A stretch of DNA of 64,000 bases from Sphaeramia orbicularis (taxonomy: Eukaryota; Chordata; Actinopteri; Kurtiformes; Apogonidae), in NCBI RefSeq assembly GCF_902148855.1, contig NC_043963.1, positions 29,588,605 to 29,652,604 of the forward strand. Direction: 5' to 3'. The translations under genes and the position numbers were made by a program. Shown here piece by piece: positions 1-35,194 of the stretch (the first letter of the stretch is position 1; each line of letters opens with the position of its first letter). The notes under the pieces are model-generated. The model searched no databases and was not told the origin of the DNA. It worked only from the letters and a program-made list of their open reading frames with translations.

Positions 1-1724
1 GGAAGCAGATGAATAGTGAATAGTACACAGGTTTTGACCAAAGCAGGTTAAAGCAAAACTTAAGCTTATGCAACGGGATTCATTGAAACTCTGGGATTTT
101 TCCATTATGAAATACTGGTTATTTATGTTCGCACCATGACTTTTTTACCTCCATACTTACTGAATGATATGTTTTAGTAATAATGCATGAGAATAGGATT
201 TGAAATGAGAGATAATACACCGTATGTATTAATTTACTGTCTTTACATTGGCATGGAAGACTGACCTTTACAGCTGCTGGATCAACAACATCACCGCTAC
301 TGACTACTGTATGAGTGCAGGTACCATTTATGTCTTTGTGAGCCAATGTGCTAAGGAATATACCAGCTCTGAACTGAATGATGCTAACCATGTTTTGTTG
401 CCTTTCATTTTTTTTTCACAGTAATATTTATTACCAAGATGCTTGCCATCTATTGTGTATCTGGATGTGTATTTCAATGCATTTTTTTTTATCAATTAAG
501 TTATTGTAGCAGATAGAAAATCATTAATTTATCACTTTTTTTTTTTTTTTTATCAGTGTGTCTAATTTATTTTTGGATTTTTTTAGTGTGAACTGTTCTC
601 CAGCCATCCATGATAGATGTTTGCTTTACAATAAAAATATCTGATACCAATTTTTGCTTAATTTATTTCCTTTACTCTTTACAGAAACAAAAAAATAACC
701 CCACAGTATACATTTGCTACTTACATTACTGGAGGTCAAGGAAAAACAGCTGACCCTGAGTTTAATGTTAATAACATTGGAAAAAAGACTGGGCGTTATT
801 GATTTCGGAAAGTACTAGTTACAGCTGATAGGCATTGTAAATGAACAGATGGATAATTTTAAAGGCCAATATAATGTGTCAGAAAAAGATTACAAATCTA
901 AATAGACCTGCATAACTGAAGATTCAACAAAAAATTGCAAAATGTACAGTTTTGTGCTAAAATCTTCGGCCACCTCAAGCTTTGTTGTTTTTGCAGGGTT
1001 GAAATGAGCACATATACCACTTCTCATTCCCTTTTCTTCAGATATAACGAGAAAATACAGGGAATATGCACAGCTTTAAAAAAAACACAAACACCGAACT
1101 CTATTTGTTTTAAAGGTTAAAGTGACTATTTAATATGACCCATGACAAGAAACAGCACAAACAAGTAGAAATAAATGTGTTGAATGAGACCTGGTATAAA
1201 ACATCAGAAAATTAATTCAATACATCACATATTGTCTGTGCATAAGCTTTAAAAGCATATTAAGTCCAAAGCAAGGCCACACTAAATGCTACCACCTGGG
1301 TTTATAGAGGCTGTTTTTTCACTGAAATGTTTGTTTTTACTGTTGTACAGACTTCATATATATCCAAATTGGATCTTAATACAGAGACTGAGAAATGCAT
1401 ATGTGCGGTCATCATAATTTTACTAAACCGACAAACCTAATGTTAGCCGAGGACTTTTGCACAGTACTGAAGGTGGAAGCCATTTTTAATTTGGAGACAC
1501 TTTCCCTCAAAGTGAGTGACTCTTCTTGAGAAATCTAATAAAATACCCCATGGCCACGATCTGAATCAAGTTCCACCGATACTGACAGTTGTAAACATCC
1601 TGTCTGCATCGATTAATTGGCCTATTGCTATGCATGTTGTGTCCCATTTTCATTTTGAAAGCATGTCCAAGTTTACACGAGCCAGGCCTGAGTGATGTTT
1701 TGGATGTGGATGTTGAGCTCCAGC
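1..1724. other. No gene recognised (left flank)
   Basis: AT-rich sequence with T-runs (for example around 480-555). The longest open frames are under 100 codons, show no family resemblance and lack convincing splice sites. It probably contains the 3'UTR of the minus-strand gene ending at 1725. A short piece near 1450-1470 (cgaggacttttgcacagtac) resembles ends of Tc1/mariner-type relics common in fish, but is too short to call. Confidence 0.5.
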
Positions 1725-2836
1725 CTATTTCAGTGTTCCACTCCAGTTAATGGGGTTAAGGCACAGCAGCTCTCTCTCTTTCAGAGCCTCCTGGGAACGT
1801 GTTAGTGCTCTGTCCCGCCAGCCCTGCTCCATTAGCTGCACACACAGTACAGACAGAAACAAGAGAAAAACACTCCCTATATTATTGTAGCACAAGAAAA
1901 GCTTGCATGTTGATACATATTCAGCCCAGACACTTTTGGAAGGAACATAAAAGCATTTTTAGTCGACAAAACACTGGTTGTTTGGGACAATACCCTCTTG
2001 TTCTCGTCTCTGTATGCTGTCATTGCTTGTCTGTGCTGCATCCTTTGCTCTTTTTCACCAGTTATAGCAAGGCGGTCCACTTCACAAAGATACTCTGCTT
2101 CTTTTGTTCTGCTGGCCAGCTGCAGCTTCAACGCCACACATTTCTCCTCTATCTGCCTCTTCAAGTGCTCACGCAACTCCTTCCTGTAGGGAGAATGTCA
2201 GTAAGGACAAATTAGAAGATAAAAAGAGCCAAATCTATTATTATTGCAAATAAAGGTAAGACATTACTCTGTACCTGTACTCTTCTCTCTCGTTGTTTGT
2301 TCCATAAAAGGGTTTTCGCCATCCCTGATGATACCTAACACGTCAAGAGAGAACATGAACTCACAGTAAATTCTCATAGACTGATTGTGGTCACTTGATG
2401 CTACCTGTAATGTTCTCTCCTCTGCATGATCAATGTCCTTTGGTGGTTGTGGTGGTGAACAGCTGGTGTTTCCAGACTGACGATGCGTTTATGGACCAAA
2501 GGTGGATGTAAAGGATTCAGCCTCGGAATTGCCTGAGGATCACATTTTTAAAACCTCATTCCAAATGCTAAAATTTTTATGACTGTTAGTAAATCTCTGC
2601 CCACCTGACTGCCGGTCCACAGCTGGGCAGAGTCTGAGATGATAGGCAATGTCATGGGAGTAACCACCAGAGAGCGGGTCTGCCGGGCAGGTGGTGTGTT
2701 ATGAGGAATACACACTGGTGTGGAGGCAATGGAGATGGCTGCTGTGAAAATGAAGATTCAAGCAAAATAAATCACTGCGCACTTCAGTAGTAAAGCAAAA
2801 ATATGGAACAAAAACTATTTTCTTACGGAGTTTCAT
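1725..2836 (-). CDS. Uncharacterised coiled-coil protein, 211 aa, six exons
   Basis: I do not recognise the family. Coding exons, in gene order: 2836-2827, 2741-2605, 2532-2405, 2334-2275, 2183-1994, 1835-1725. Each has AG/GT borders, phases agree at every join, and the 636-nt CDS ends in TAG. The ATG at 2834-2836 is chosen because an in-frame TGA lies eight codons upstream. Residues 1-90 are proline-rich and low in structure. Residues ~90-205 are highly charged (GWRKPFY, then ELREHLKRQIEEKC, EKEQRMQHRQAM, ENKRLMEQGWRDRAL) and should form a long helix or coiled coil. The tail ends NPINWSGTLK. This composition is common in axonemal and sperm-tail proteins, but that is only a guess. It lies tail-side of mbd4 on the same strand, 0.7 kb away. 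The first exon has only ten coding bases, so the start is the weakest point. Confidence 0.72.
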
Positions 2837-3498
2837 CTTGTTGATAGGGCTTGTCCTTCACCAGAGAAATCCAGGCTTCTTGCAACAAAACTCTCCAAAA
2901 AGTCTTGCAACTGACAACTTGTTCACATTTTTTTTTGTAAATCTGTTGTAATTCAGTAATGGCATTACTCCAAATGTAAATGTCGCAGATTACTGTACTG
3001 GTGCTAGTTATAGATTAAACCATGACAAGCCTGTGCGTTCACTGAGTGTTTTGCGGTGGCAACAGTTGCCTTGGGGATCATGTTACCCCCAACGAAGAGA
3101 AAGGCAGCGCGTGGAGTGTAAAGTCATGCGTCGGTGCACTCAAAAAGAGAGATTATTAGCCTGTGACAAAGGAACGAGATACTGCCTAAAGACATCTCTG
3201 TATCTCATTTACATTTAACGAGTTGAGACGAGAATACTGGTCAGAAGATGCCAGTCGTTAATCTTTTGAACTCGAACATTAAAACATTTTATTACAAAAC
3301 TTTTAAAGACAGGTCACATTATAAGACTAAAATGTTCAGTATAACAGTCCATAATTTTAAAGTCATTCAGGTTCGGCAGTTCGACAGGTTTAAGTGTATA
3401 ATACTAATAACAATAAGCAGCAGTGGTTACTGTTCATAAAATAATTTGTTCTATTTTTTGCTCTTCATTGTTGTTTTTTATGTAGTGTTTGTCTTATT
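2837..3498. other. Intergenic interval and mbd4 3'UTR
   Basis: Non-coding space between the start of the coiled-coil gene and the stop of mbd4; both genes are on the minus strand. A minus-strand AATAAA (TTTATT at 3288-3293) is a plausible mbd4 polyadenylation signal about 210 bp past its stop. The upstream gene's promoter and 5'UTR must lie at about 2837-3200. Confidence 0.5.
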
Positions 3499-6592
<3,094 letters not shown>

Positions 6593-7180
6593 TTTGAGAT
6601 GTGCTGTTGCTTTTCAGCCCAGTTGTGATGAATGTTTCTTCTTCTAGCTGACTTTTTTCAGCAGGCATTAGCTTTCTGTTATATTTTTATCTGAAATTTC
6701 ACACATTGCAACAATAAAATGCACGCCATTATTCAGATGCACAAATACTGCTGACAGATTTCACCTAATTATATAATATAGATAATAAGTTACAGCCTAA
6801 TGCATTGCTGCACAGCTGATTGTTCAACAGAATGCATTGTTGAAAAGTAGAACAGTGCTGAAACGTTGACACATCAGAGTGTTTCAAACCTGAATATTGA
6901 TCAATCTATGACTCCTCGACCCTTGCTTGTTACGTTGGAATAAACATATTATTATTATTATTGAGTGGTGGGTCCCGTCTACCCGTCTATTTTGATGTCA
7001 ACATCAGACTCCGTCACTGCATGTGCGCCAACACAGAGCAGGAAGTAGATGTACGATCGGAGTCTGCGCAGTGAGAACAAATCATGTCAACGGAGCTTAG
7101 TATGAAAAATTAACTGCACGAGCAGCAATAACCCGTCGATTAAAAACCTCAGCGCCCCTATGTACCGCTAAAACGTGGCA
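6593..7180. promoter_or_regulatory. Head-to-head mbd4 / ift122 promoter interval
   Basis: Only 588 bp separate the mbd4 and ift122 start codons, which point away from each other. Both 5'UTRs and core promoters must lie here. The ift122-proximal part (6960-7180) is richer in CpG than flanking DNA (cgtctacccgtc, gtacgatcgg, cccgtcgat). No TATA box is evident on either side, in keeping with two widely expressed genes. The shared promoter is inferred from spacing; human MBD4 and IFT122 are arranged the same way. Confidence 0.7.
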
Positions 7181-28667
<21,487 letters not shown>

Positions 28668-29434
28668 TTGAACTAGAGCAGCTATTTTTAATATTTCAGA
28701 TTTGTATCCTCAAATTTTTGTGCTTTGAACATTTATGTCACGGTTGTCTTACTTCTGTTCTCTGACTGTAATATATATTTTTATATGCATAGACACTGTG
28801 GTATGTGCTCCCTTGCAAGTGTAGCCTTTTGTCCTCCAAGGATGAATGATTGAACTAATACCTGTAGTGTTTGTCATTACAGACTGTATGAAAAGTGCAC
28901 CATCAGCCAATCAAGCCTACTGGATTATTGGGATCAGATTATCTAATGCTTTTACTGGTAACATCGTCACTTTAAAGGGATCATTAGTGCAAAGTGCATA
29001 AATTGTTATTAGAAAGTGACATTTATTTTGCCCTTTCAGTTAACATTTCTTATATGAGAATATAGTTCTTCACATAGACCTGATACATCCCTCAAGTGCA
29101 TTCTGCAGATTTATACACAGACACTGGACTGTGTGTACATTTTAAACTGTCATCTGATGCTCTTGTCTTGAAAAGGTATTTTTTTTATACTTTAACAAGG
29201 TTTAATCAGGTCAAACCGAAATACTTTTCAATAAACAATTTTGCTATTCTTTTCTGAAGTGGGTTTTCATAATGTTATACTGACAACTTGAGTGACTTCT
29301 TCACACAATTTAGCATCAAGATTGGTCTCTGTGGGAAAGGAACTGGAGTGAAAGTGCATGCTATGAGCGGTATGCCCCAGTGATTTTGATTACACTTAAG
29401 GCTATGAGTTGAGCTCTGCATTATGCAGTTATTA

Positions 29435-29442
29435 GGGATTAG
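29435..29442 (-). promoter_or_regulatory. OTX/CRX-type site (GGGATTAG)
   Basis: GGATTA is the reverse of the TAATCC homeobox core bound by OTX5/CRX, which drives pineal and photoreceptor genes. It is about 590 bp upstream of the exorh ATG. A second core in the other orientation lies at 29815-29820. Single cores are common by chance. Confidence 0.3.
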
Positions 29443-29691
29443 GCTTTGACAGATGCAAATAAGTTGGATTGCTCCAGAAATTCCATTTGTAGTTTGTCCA
29501 CTCTGAAGGGTTTAAATCATAGTGAAACTGCATTCCCCTCATGTGCAGCAGTTTGCCTCTTCTACCAAACATTTTAAAGATATATTGCTACACTTCACAG
29601 CAATCAATGCAGGGGTATGCATGGCTGTAACCTCTGACCTTGACAATACTTAACATACCGCATAGCTTTTTCTGTTTTCCCTGTAATGCTT

Positions 29692-29693
<2 letters not shown>

Positions 29694-29741
<48 letters not shown>
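29694..29741 (+). repeat. (TG)24 microsatellite
   Basis: Uninterrupted TG dinucleotide run of 48 bp in the exorh upstream region, about 290 bp before the start codon. Confidence 0.97.
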
Positions 29742-29744
<3 letters not shown>

Positions 29745-29814
29745 CGGAGTGAGAGAGACTGAGATTGAGTGTCTTAATTCCATCTATGCTAACACTTTAC
29801 TTCATGCACGGCCC

Positions 29815-29838
29815 TAATCCGACCTCCCTGTTAAAAGG
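29815..29838 (+). promoter_or_regulatory. exorh: Likely exorh core promoter: TAATCC plus TTAAAAGG
   Basis: TAATCC at 29815-29820 is an OTX/CRX core, followed 10 bp later by TTAAAAGG (29831-29838), a TATA-like element. The ATG lies 190 bp downstream, leaving room for a 5'UTR of about 160 bases. CRX/OTX-class sites near the start are known for opsin genes, including the pineal element of zebrafish exorh. This pairing is inferred from sequence only. Confidence 0.5.
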
Positions 29839-30029
29839 TGCTGCACCCCCTCTGGGGTCTACATAGCACATCTTACTTACACAGGATCCTTCCCTCCATC
29901 TGTCCTCTCTTTTCCATTTCTATTCCAACTGCTTGACAGGATTCTGATAGCTTCTTTTTATTCCGAGAAGAAACAGGCATTTTTTTCCCCCACTCACTGT
30001 CATAGGAGGAAAACCAAACAGCAGCAGAT

Positions 30030-33000
30030 ATGAACGGCACAGAAGGACCCAATTTTTATGTCCCCATGTCTAACAAGACTGGGTTGGTGCGCAGCCCATT
30101 TGAGTACCCTCAGTACTACCTGGCTGAGCCCTGGAAGTACTCTCTCCTGGCTGCATACATGCTATTCCTCATTATCACTGCTTTCCCCATCAACTTCCTC
30201 ACTCTCTATGTCACTGTCAAACACAAAAAACTGAGGACCCCTCTGAACTATGTGCTGCTCAATCTGGCGGTGGCGGACCTCTTCATGGTCGTCGGGGGCT
30301 TCACAGTCACTCTGTACACATCTCTGCATGGATACTTCAGCTTAGGTGTCACAGGCTGCAACATTGAAGGATTCTTTGCCACATTAGGAGGTAAGATCAA
30401 GTGATTATTTAATGTGAAATAAAGTGCCACAGTTCTCACCCAAACATGATTTGCTTTAATTTGGATTTTGATTGAACTTTGGACACTATTACTGTTACCT
30501 AGTATAAACTATAACATCTTAAAGAGACATTTAGGAAGCAGAAGCACAATCTAAAAGTCAATATTTCATGGGTAAAAGTGTACTTAATGATATTTTATGT
30601 GCTTATACTGTGTCTTATGTCATAGGGGAGATTGGTCTGTGGTCTCTTGTGGTTTTGGCTATTGAGCGCTACATTGTGGTTTGTAAACCAATGAGCAACT
30701 TCCGCTTTGGGGAGACACATGCCTTGGTTGGCCTGGCGTTTACATGGATCATGGCCCTGACCTGTGCTGCTCCACCTCTGTTTGGATGGTCCCGGTACTG
30801 CATGTTGTAATATCTAGACAAAAAGCATACAAACAATGTGTTTCTGAGAATACTACCATTGCTCTCTAAAGTAAACTACCAGTCAAAAGTTTGGACACAC
30901 CTCATTTAAATGACATGAGATGGACCACAGATGGTCAACAAGTGTTCTGCATCACTGCACTGCAAAAATCAAAATCTTACTTAGTGTATTTTTCTCATTT
31001 CTAGTCAAAATATCTCATCACACTTAAAATAAGGCATAATCACCTAAAGAGTAACTTTTTAGTGAGGTATAAGAAATTATTTTTAGACAACAGATCTTGA
31101 AAATGTTATTTCAAGAAATTTTACCAAGATAATTTTCACTTGTTCCATTGGCAGATTTTCTTTTCTTTTTTTTTTTTTTTTTTGCTTAATTCAAGATTTT
31201 TGTGCTAAATTCAAGCAAAAAAAAAAAAAAATCTGTCAGTGGAACAAGTGAAAATTATCTTGGTAAGATTTGTTGAAATAAGATTTTCAAGATCTGTTGT
31301 CTAAAAATAAGTTCTTACACCTCACTGAAAAGTTACTCTTGTGGTGATTGTGTTTTATTTTAAGTGTGATGAGATATTTTGACTAGAAATGAGAAAATTA
31401 CACTTGGTAAGATTTTAATTTTTGCAGTGTGAGAACTCCTTCAAGACTGTTGGAAAACATTTCAGGTGACTACCTCATGAAGCTCATCGAGAGAATGCCA
31501 AGAATGTGCAAAGCAGTGGTCAAAGCAAAGGGTAAAATATAAAACATGTTTTGAGTAATGTCACACTTTTTTTTAACTACATAATTCCATATGTGTTCAT
31601 TCATGATTTGAATGCCTTCAGTGAGAATCTACAATGTAAATAGTCATGAAAGTAAAGAAAAACTAGGCGTGTCCACATTTTTTACTGGTAGTGTACCTCT
31701 GAGATGGTTTCAGTTTCTTGCAGCAGAAGGACTGTGTCAGACACTTGTGTCGTGGAGATTTTAGAGATTCTTACTAGATTATTATTGTGTGCATGGATGC
31801 AGGTACATCCCAGAGGGAATGCAGTGTTCCTGTGGGATTGACTACTACACTCCAAAGCCTGAGATCAACAACACCTCATTCGTCATCTATATGTTTATCC
31901 TCCATTTTTGTATCCCTCTCTTCATCATTTTCTTCTGCTACAGTCGCCTGCTCTGCACTGTGCGAGCGGTAGGAACACCACTGTCAGATGCAATATTAAT
32001 AATAGGAATATGATACCTTGTTTATCCCTGTAGACATTTTTTTTTACCTTGCCCCCTTCTGCAGGGAGCATCACAGAGCACAGTCTCTGGAGATGTGAGG
32101 GATTTAATGGCTCAAGGACACTTCAGAAGGGCAGATTCTTGCCAACATGGCAGCTTAAACCGAGGTCCTCCAGCTGAAGGGCAGTCTGCCCACTCAATGT
32201 GTCATCCTAATGCTCTCATTAATAATGCTGCAGCAACATGGCAATTTATTAGCAGTACAAAAAAAAACAAAAAAAAAAAACAATGCTGACATTCTGTAAG
32301 TTTCCTTCCTCCATTCCTTTTATCAGTTGTGTAACCTGTACCTTTCAGTACATTAATTATCTTTTATGTCATATTTACAATTGGAGGATTTCATCAGCAA
32401 TTATGAAAAATAAGCTGCTTCTGTTAAAAATCAATATAATTTATGAGATGCATCACAATAATTGTTATTAGCCCACTGATTTAAACATATTAGTGAAACA
32501 TGTTACTCTTCTAGTTTGTTTTTTGTTTTGATTTTAGCTTCCATAAGTAGTTTCAGATAGATTTTTATTTTTGATAAACTATAGTTGTTTTTAGTTGCAG
32601 TTTTACTTTTACAGGAATGAGGTTGTGAGGAAAGCTTTTATTTGTAGAAGCTGAAAAAGATGGGATGAAAATGGTAAAATAATTTCCAAAACCACTAATT
32701 ATGTTTTGCTTTGCATTTTGTTTTTAAAAATTAGTTTTGGTTTTAGCCTCAGTTTTTGCTGACTACAATAACCTTCATGCTTGCAATTTTACCGATGATG
32801 GTTTTTCATCTATTTACATTAGGATTTAGATGGATCAGGTTTACAATAAGCCCCCACTAATCTGTATGTGTCTATGCTCAGGCTGCAGCCCTGCAGCAGG
32901 AGTCTGAAACCACCCAAAGAGCTGAGAGAGAGGTGACCCGTATGGTCATCGTCATGGTGATCTCCTTCCTGGTGTGTTGGGTACCCTATGCCAGCGTGGC

Positions 33001-33344
33001 TTGGTACATCTTTGCCAATCAGGGAACAGAGTTTGGACCAGTGTTCATGACTGCACCGGCCTTCTTTGCCAAGAGCGCTGCTCTGTATAACCCAGTCATA
33101 TACATCCTCCTAAACAAACAGGTACGTAAACTAAACAGTCCTGTCTGACTTTGTTGTGATTAAGAAGCTAAACTGTAATCTGTGTTTTGATCCACTCCTT
33201 CTCTGTGACCTTCAGTTTAGAAACTGTATGATAACCACTGTGTGCTGTGGAAAGAATCCATTTGGAGATGATGAGGCTGCAGGTGCTGCCGTTTCTAAAA
33301 CCCAGACTTCATCGGTCTCCTCGAGCCAGGTGTCCCCTGCTTGA
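30030..33344 (+). CDS. exorh: Exo-rhodopsin (pineal rhodopsin), intron-bearing
   Basis: Seven-helix visual-type opsin using an 11-cis-retinal chromophore and transducin. Exons 30030-30390, 30626-30794, 31803-31968, 32882-33121, 33216-33344; 354 residues. Exon lengths 361, 169, 166 and 240 equal those of mammalian RHO. Visible landmarks: N-glycosylation sites NGT and NKT at the start; GCNIEGFF with the disulfide Cys and the counterion Glu; GGEIGLW with the 122 Glu; [11 protein letters not shown] with the second disulfide Cys; [11 protein letters not shown] with the retinal Lys; CCGKNPF palmitoylation pair; Ser/Thr-rich tail ending VSPA. Teleost rod rhodopsin is intronless, so four introns plus the IFT122-PLXND1 address mark this as exorh rather than rh1. 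In a non-teleost ray-finned fish it would simply be rho; either way it looks fully functional. Confidence 0.93.
30872..31695. mobile_element. Tc1/mariner-like non-autonomous element, split by an insertion
   Basis: In exorh intron 2. The left end (about 30872, actaccagtcaaaagtttgg) and right end (tttttactggtagtgta, ending 31695) are inverted and flanked by TA. The inside (31430-31690) resembles a repeat widespread in fish genomes. A second element, 30958-31429, interrupts it. No transposase frame is present. Confidence 0.7.
30958..31429. mobile_element. Foldback MITE nested in the Tc1-like element
   Basis: About 472 bp that is nearly all inverted repeat. It begins CACTGCAAAAATC and ends TTTTTGCAGTG. 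Each ~210-bp arm pairs with the other (tctcatttctagtcaaaata with tattttgactagaaatgaga; acaagtgaaaattatcttgg with its complement). The centre is a T-run and an A-run. I saw no clear target duplication. No coding capacity. Confidence 0.82.
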
Positions 33345-35194
33345 CCTGTGCACCCTCCTTTCGATGTCCCATCTGTCTCTGTACACATAGGGACCAACCA
33401 CCGCCAAGCAGCACTACGTTCTATTGGCCAATCCTCTTGACTTACCTCTCCATGTGTCTTCACTGCAGCGGCAGAACCGCACCTTCTGTGGGACATACTC
33501 AAAAGCCAGCATGTGTACTTTCAACCCATTTAATCATGGAAAGTGTTCAGCTGGCCTCAGAGAGTTTAACCCAGCATCATGGGGGTATTGTCCTGGTGAC
33601 GATCCAACTGAACACCTTCCAAGTTCCCCACTACTCAGAAAAAGACATCATAGGTGAAAGCATAATTCAACTGACCACACTCTATGGTTTCGTCCTCTTC
33701 TTCAAGTAATTGTTGCAGCTATTTATCCCCTAATGCGCTTCATTCTTGTAGTTTTACAACTGTTTTGGTAAAATTCATTTTCATTTTGTCTTTGTTAAGT
33801 TTCATAGTCAGTGTAATGGCCTCTTCACCGGTCTCTCTGTCTTACCTCTTGGCTTTATGGTGGCAAAGCTGAGGTGGTAGTTAAGAATGAGTGTAAACAG
33901 ATGGACCTGAAAAGAGCCTCGGCAAGGAGACGGCGCCTCCTGCAACAGACTGGATGTGTGTGTGGTGGATGTTTATGTGTTTGTATGGATGTCAGAAAGT
34001 CTGTGTGTGTATTAAAGAGATAAGAGGATATTATTTTGTTCTTTGTGTAAAAGGCTAGGGTCTTGTGGAAGCTGTTTCTGTGTCCTGCAATAAAAACAAA
34101 GCTAAATGTCTGCATGGCTTTTCCTTTTCTGGCTTTTAACATTTACAAGGCATTTTGAGAAGTTCCAGATGCTTTTCTCGAGGCTTTTGGGTGGCAGGCC
34201 AGTTCCTAATGGTTTTCAAATGCAGTTAAAAATTGCTATGCCGTAATGCATTTAGAAATGAAGCACATTGTTATCTATCACAATAACATTGTCATACATA
34301 GGCATATTAAAATCCTAAATACTGTAATTTATTTCACAAACTCTGACAAGTCATTTGGCATCACAAATACAGTCATCTTCTCCTCTGATTATATTGAGTC
34401 ACATTTTTTCCATAAATGTATATTTCCCTCTTTAAATTTGCTCAGAGTCCAACATAATATTCATTTGTTTACAAGCACACTATAATCAACACTTCTATAC
34501 TGATGCAGCTCTTCCCACTGAACTACATTACATCTGATTTATAAGTTTCAGTCGTTTCGCGGGTATTACCCACAGACAATGATTACTATTCCTTTCTTCT
34601 CTCCTCCGCAACCCATCATCAACCTGCAAAGCACATTGGGATGTATTGTTTAAAGCACCGATAAGAATGAGTCACTCGTATTCTTCATCAATCACACCTG
34701 AGAACATTGCAGGTTTTAGGTGATGGGAGGAGTTTATCAAGGTCCCTCCTATTCATTCTGATAGACAGGCCACTTGAAAGCATTATAACACATCTATAAA
34801 TATTGCTATGGACATTATATTACAGTACAGTGCATCATTGGCTCATTCCCTTAAGAGGGGTTCAGTGCGTTAAGATTGCCACCAGGGCTTTAGGTCCCAG
34901 TAACTGTACAGACATCCAGAAAAAGCCTCATCTCCAAGCTCCTACAAGATTTGGGAAAAATACCAGGCATTCCCAGGTGAGAGCGCGAAGTGCAGAACAC
35001 CTCGCTAATGGATGATGCTTGTGAGGCAGGTTTCAGTCCTTCGCGCCAACACTTTTCACACTATTAAAGTCTGTGACACTTATGAAGGCTAATTCCTTAG
35101 TGGCCAACATTCCCAAGTATCTGCCCGGATAGGGGAACGTCAGCTGGCAGCAGGAGCAGCAGGAGATGGCTAGTAGAAAAAGACACTGGCAGGT
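33345..35194. other. Convergent 3'UTRs of exorh and plxnd1
   Basis: No further gene was found. An AATAAA at 34089-34094 is a likely exorh polyadenylation signal (3'UTR about 750 bp). A minus-strand AATAAA (TTTATT at 34328-34333) could end plxnd1, giving a 3'UTR of about 0.9 kb. The transcripts would stop about 240 bp apart. The oocyte linker histone gene found here in mammals (H1-8) is not seen. Confidence 0.6.

Larger units (their letters stand above)
28668..30029 (+). other. ift122 3'UTR, intergenic DNA and exorh upstream region
   Basis: No gene was found. An AATAAA at 29230-29235 is the likely ift122 polyadenylation signal, giving a 3'UTR of about 580 bp. The next 0.8 kb separates the tandem ift122 and exorh genes and includes a TG microsatellite and the exorh promoter elements listed separately. 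Confidence 0.65.

Noticed and set aside
1799-2215. 138-codon plus-strand open frame
   Set aside because: It is antisense to two exons of the minus-strand coiled-coil gene, which have good splice sites and phase.
30030-33344. Calling this gene the retinal rod rhodopsin rh1
   Set aside because: Teleost rh1 is intronless and located elsewhere; this gene has four introns and the ancestral neighbours.
33341-33709. 122-codon open frame just after exorh
   Set aside because: It starts at the exorh stop and sits in its 3'UTR; no family resemblance.
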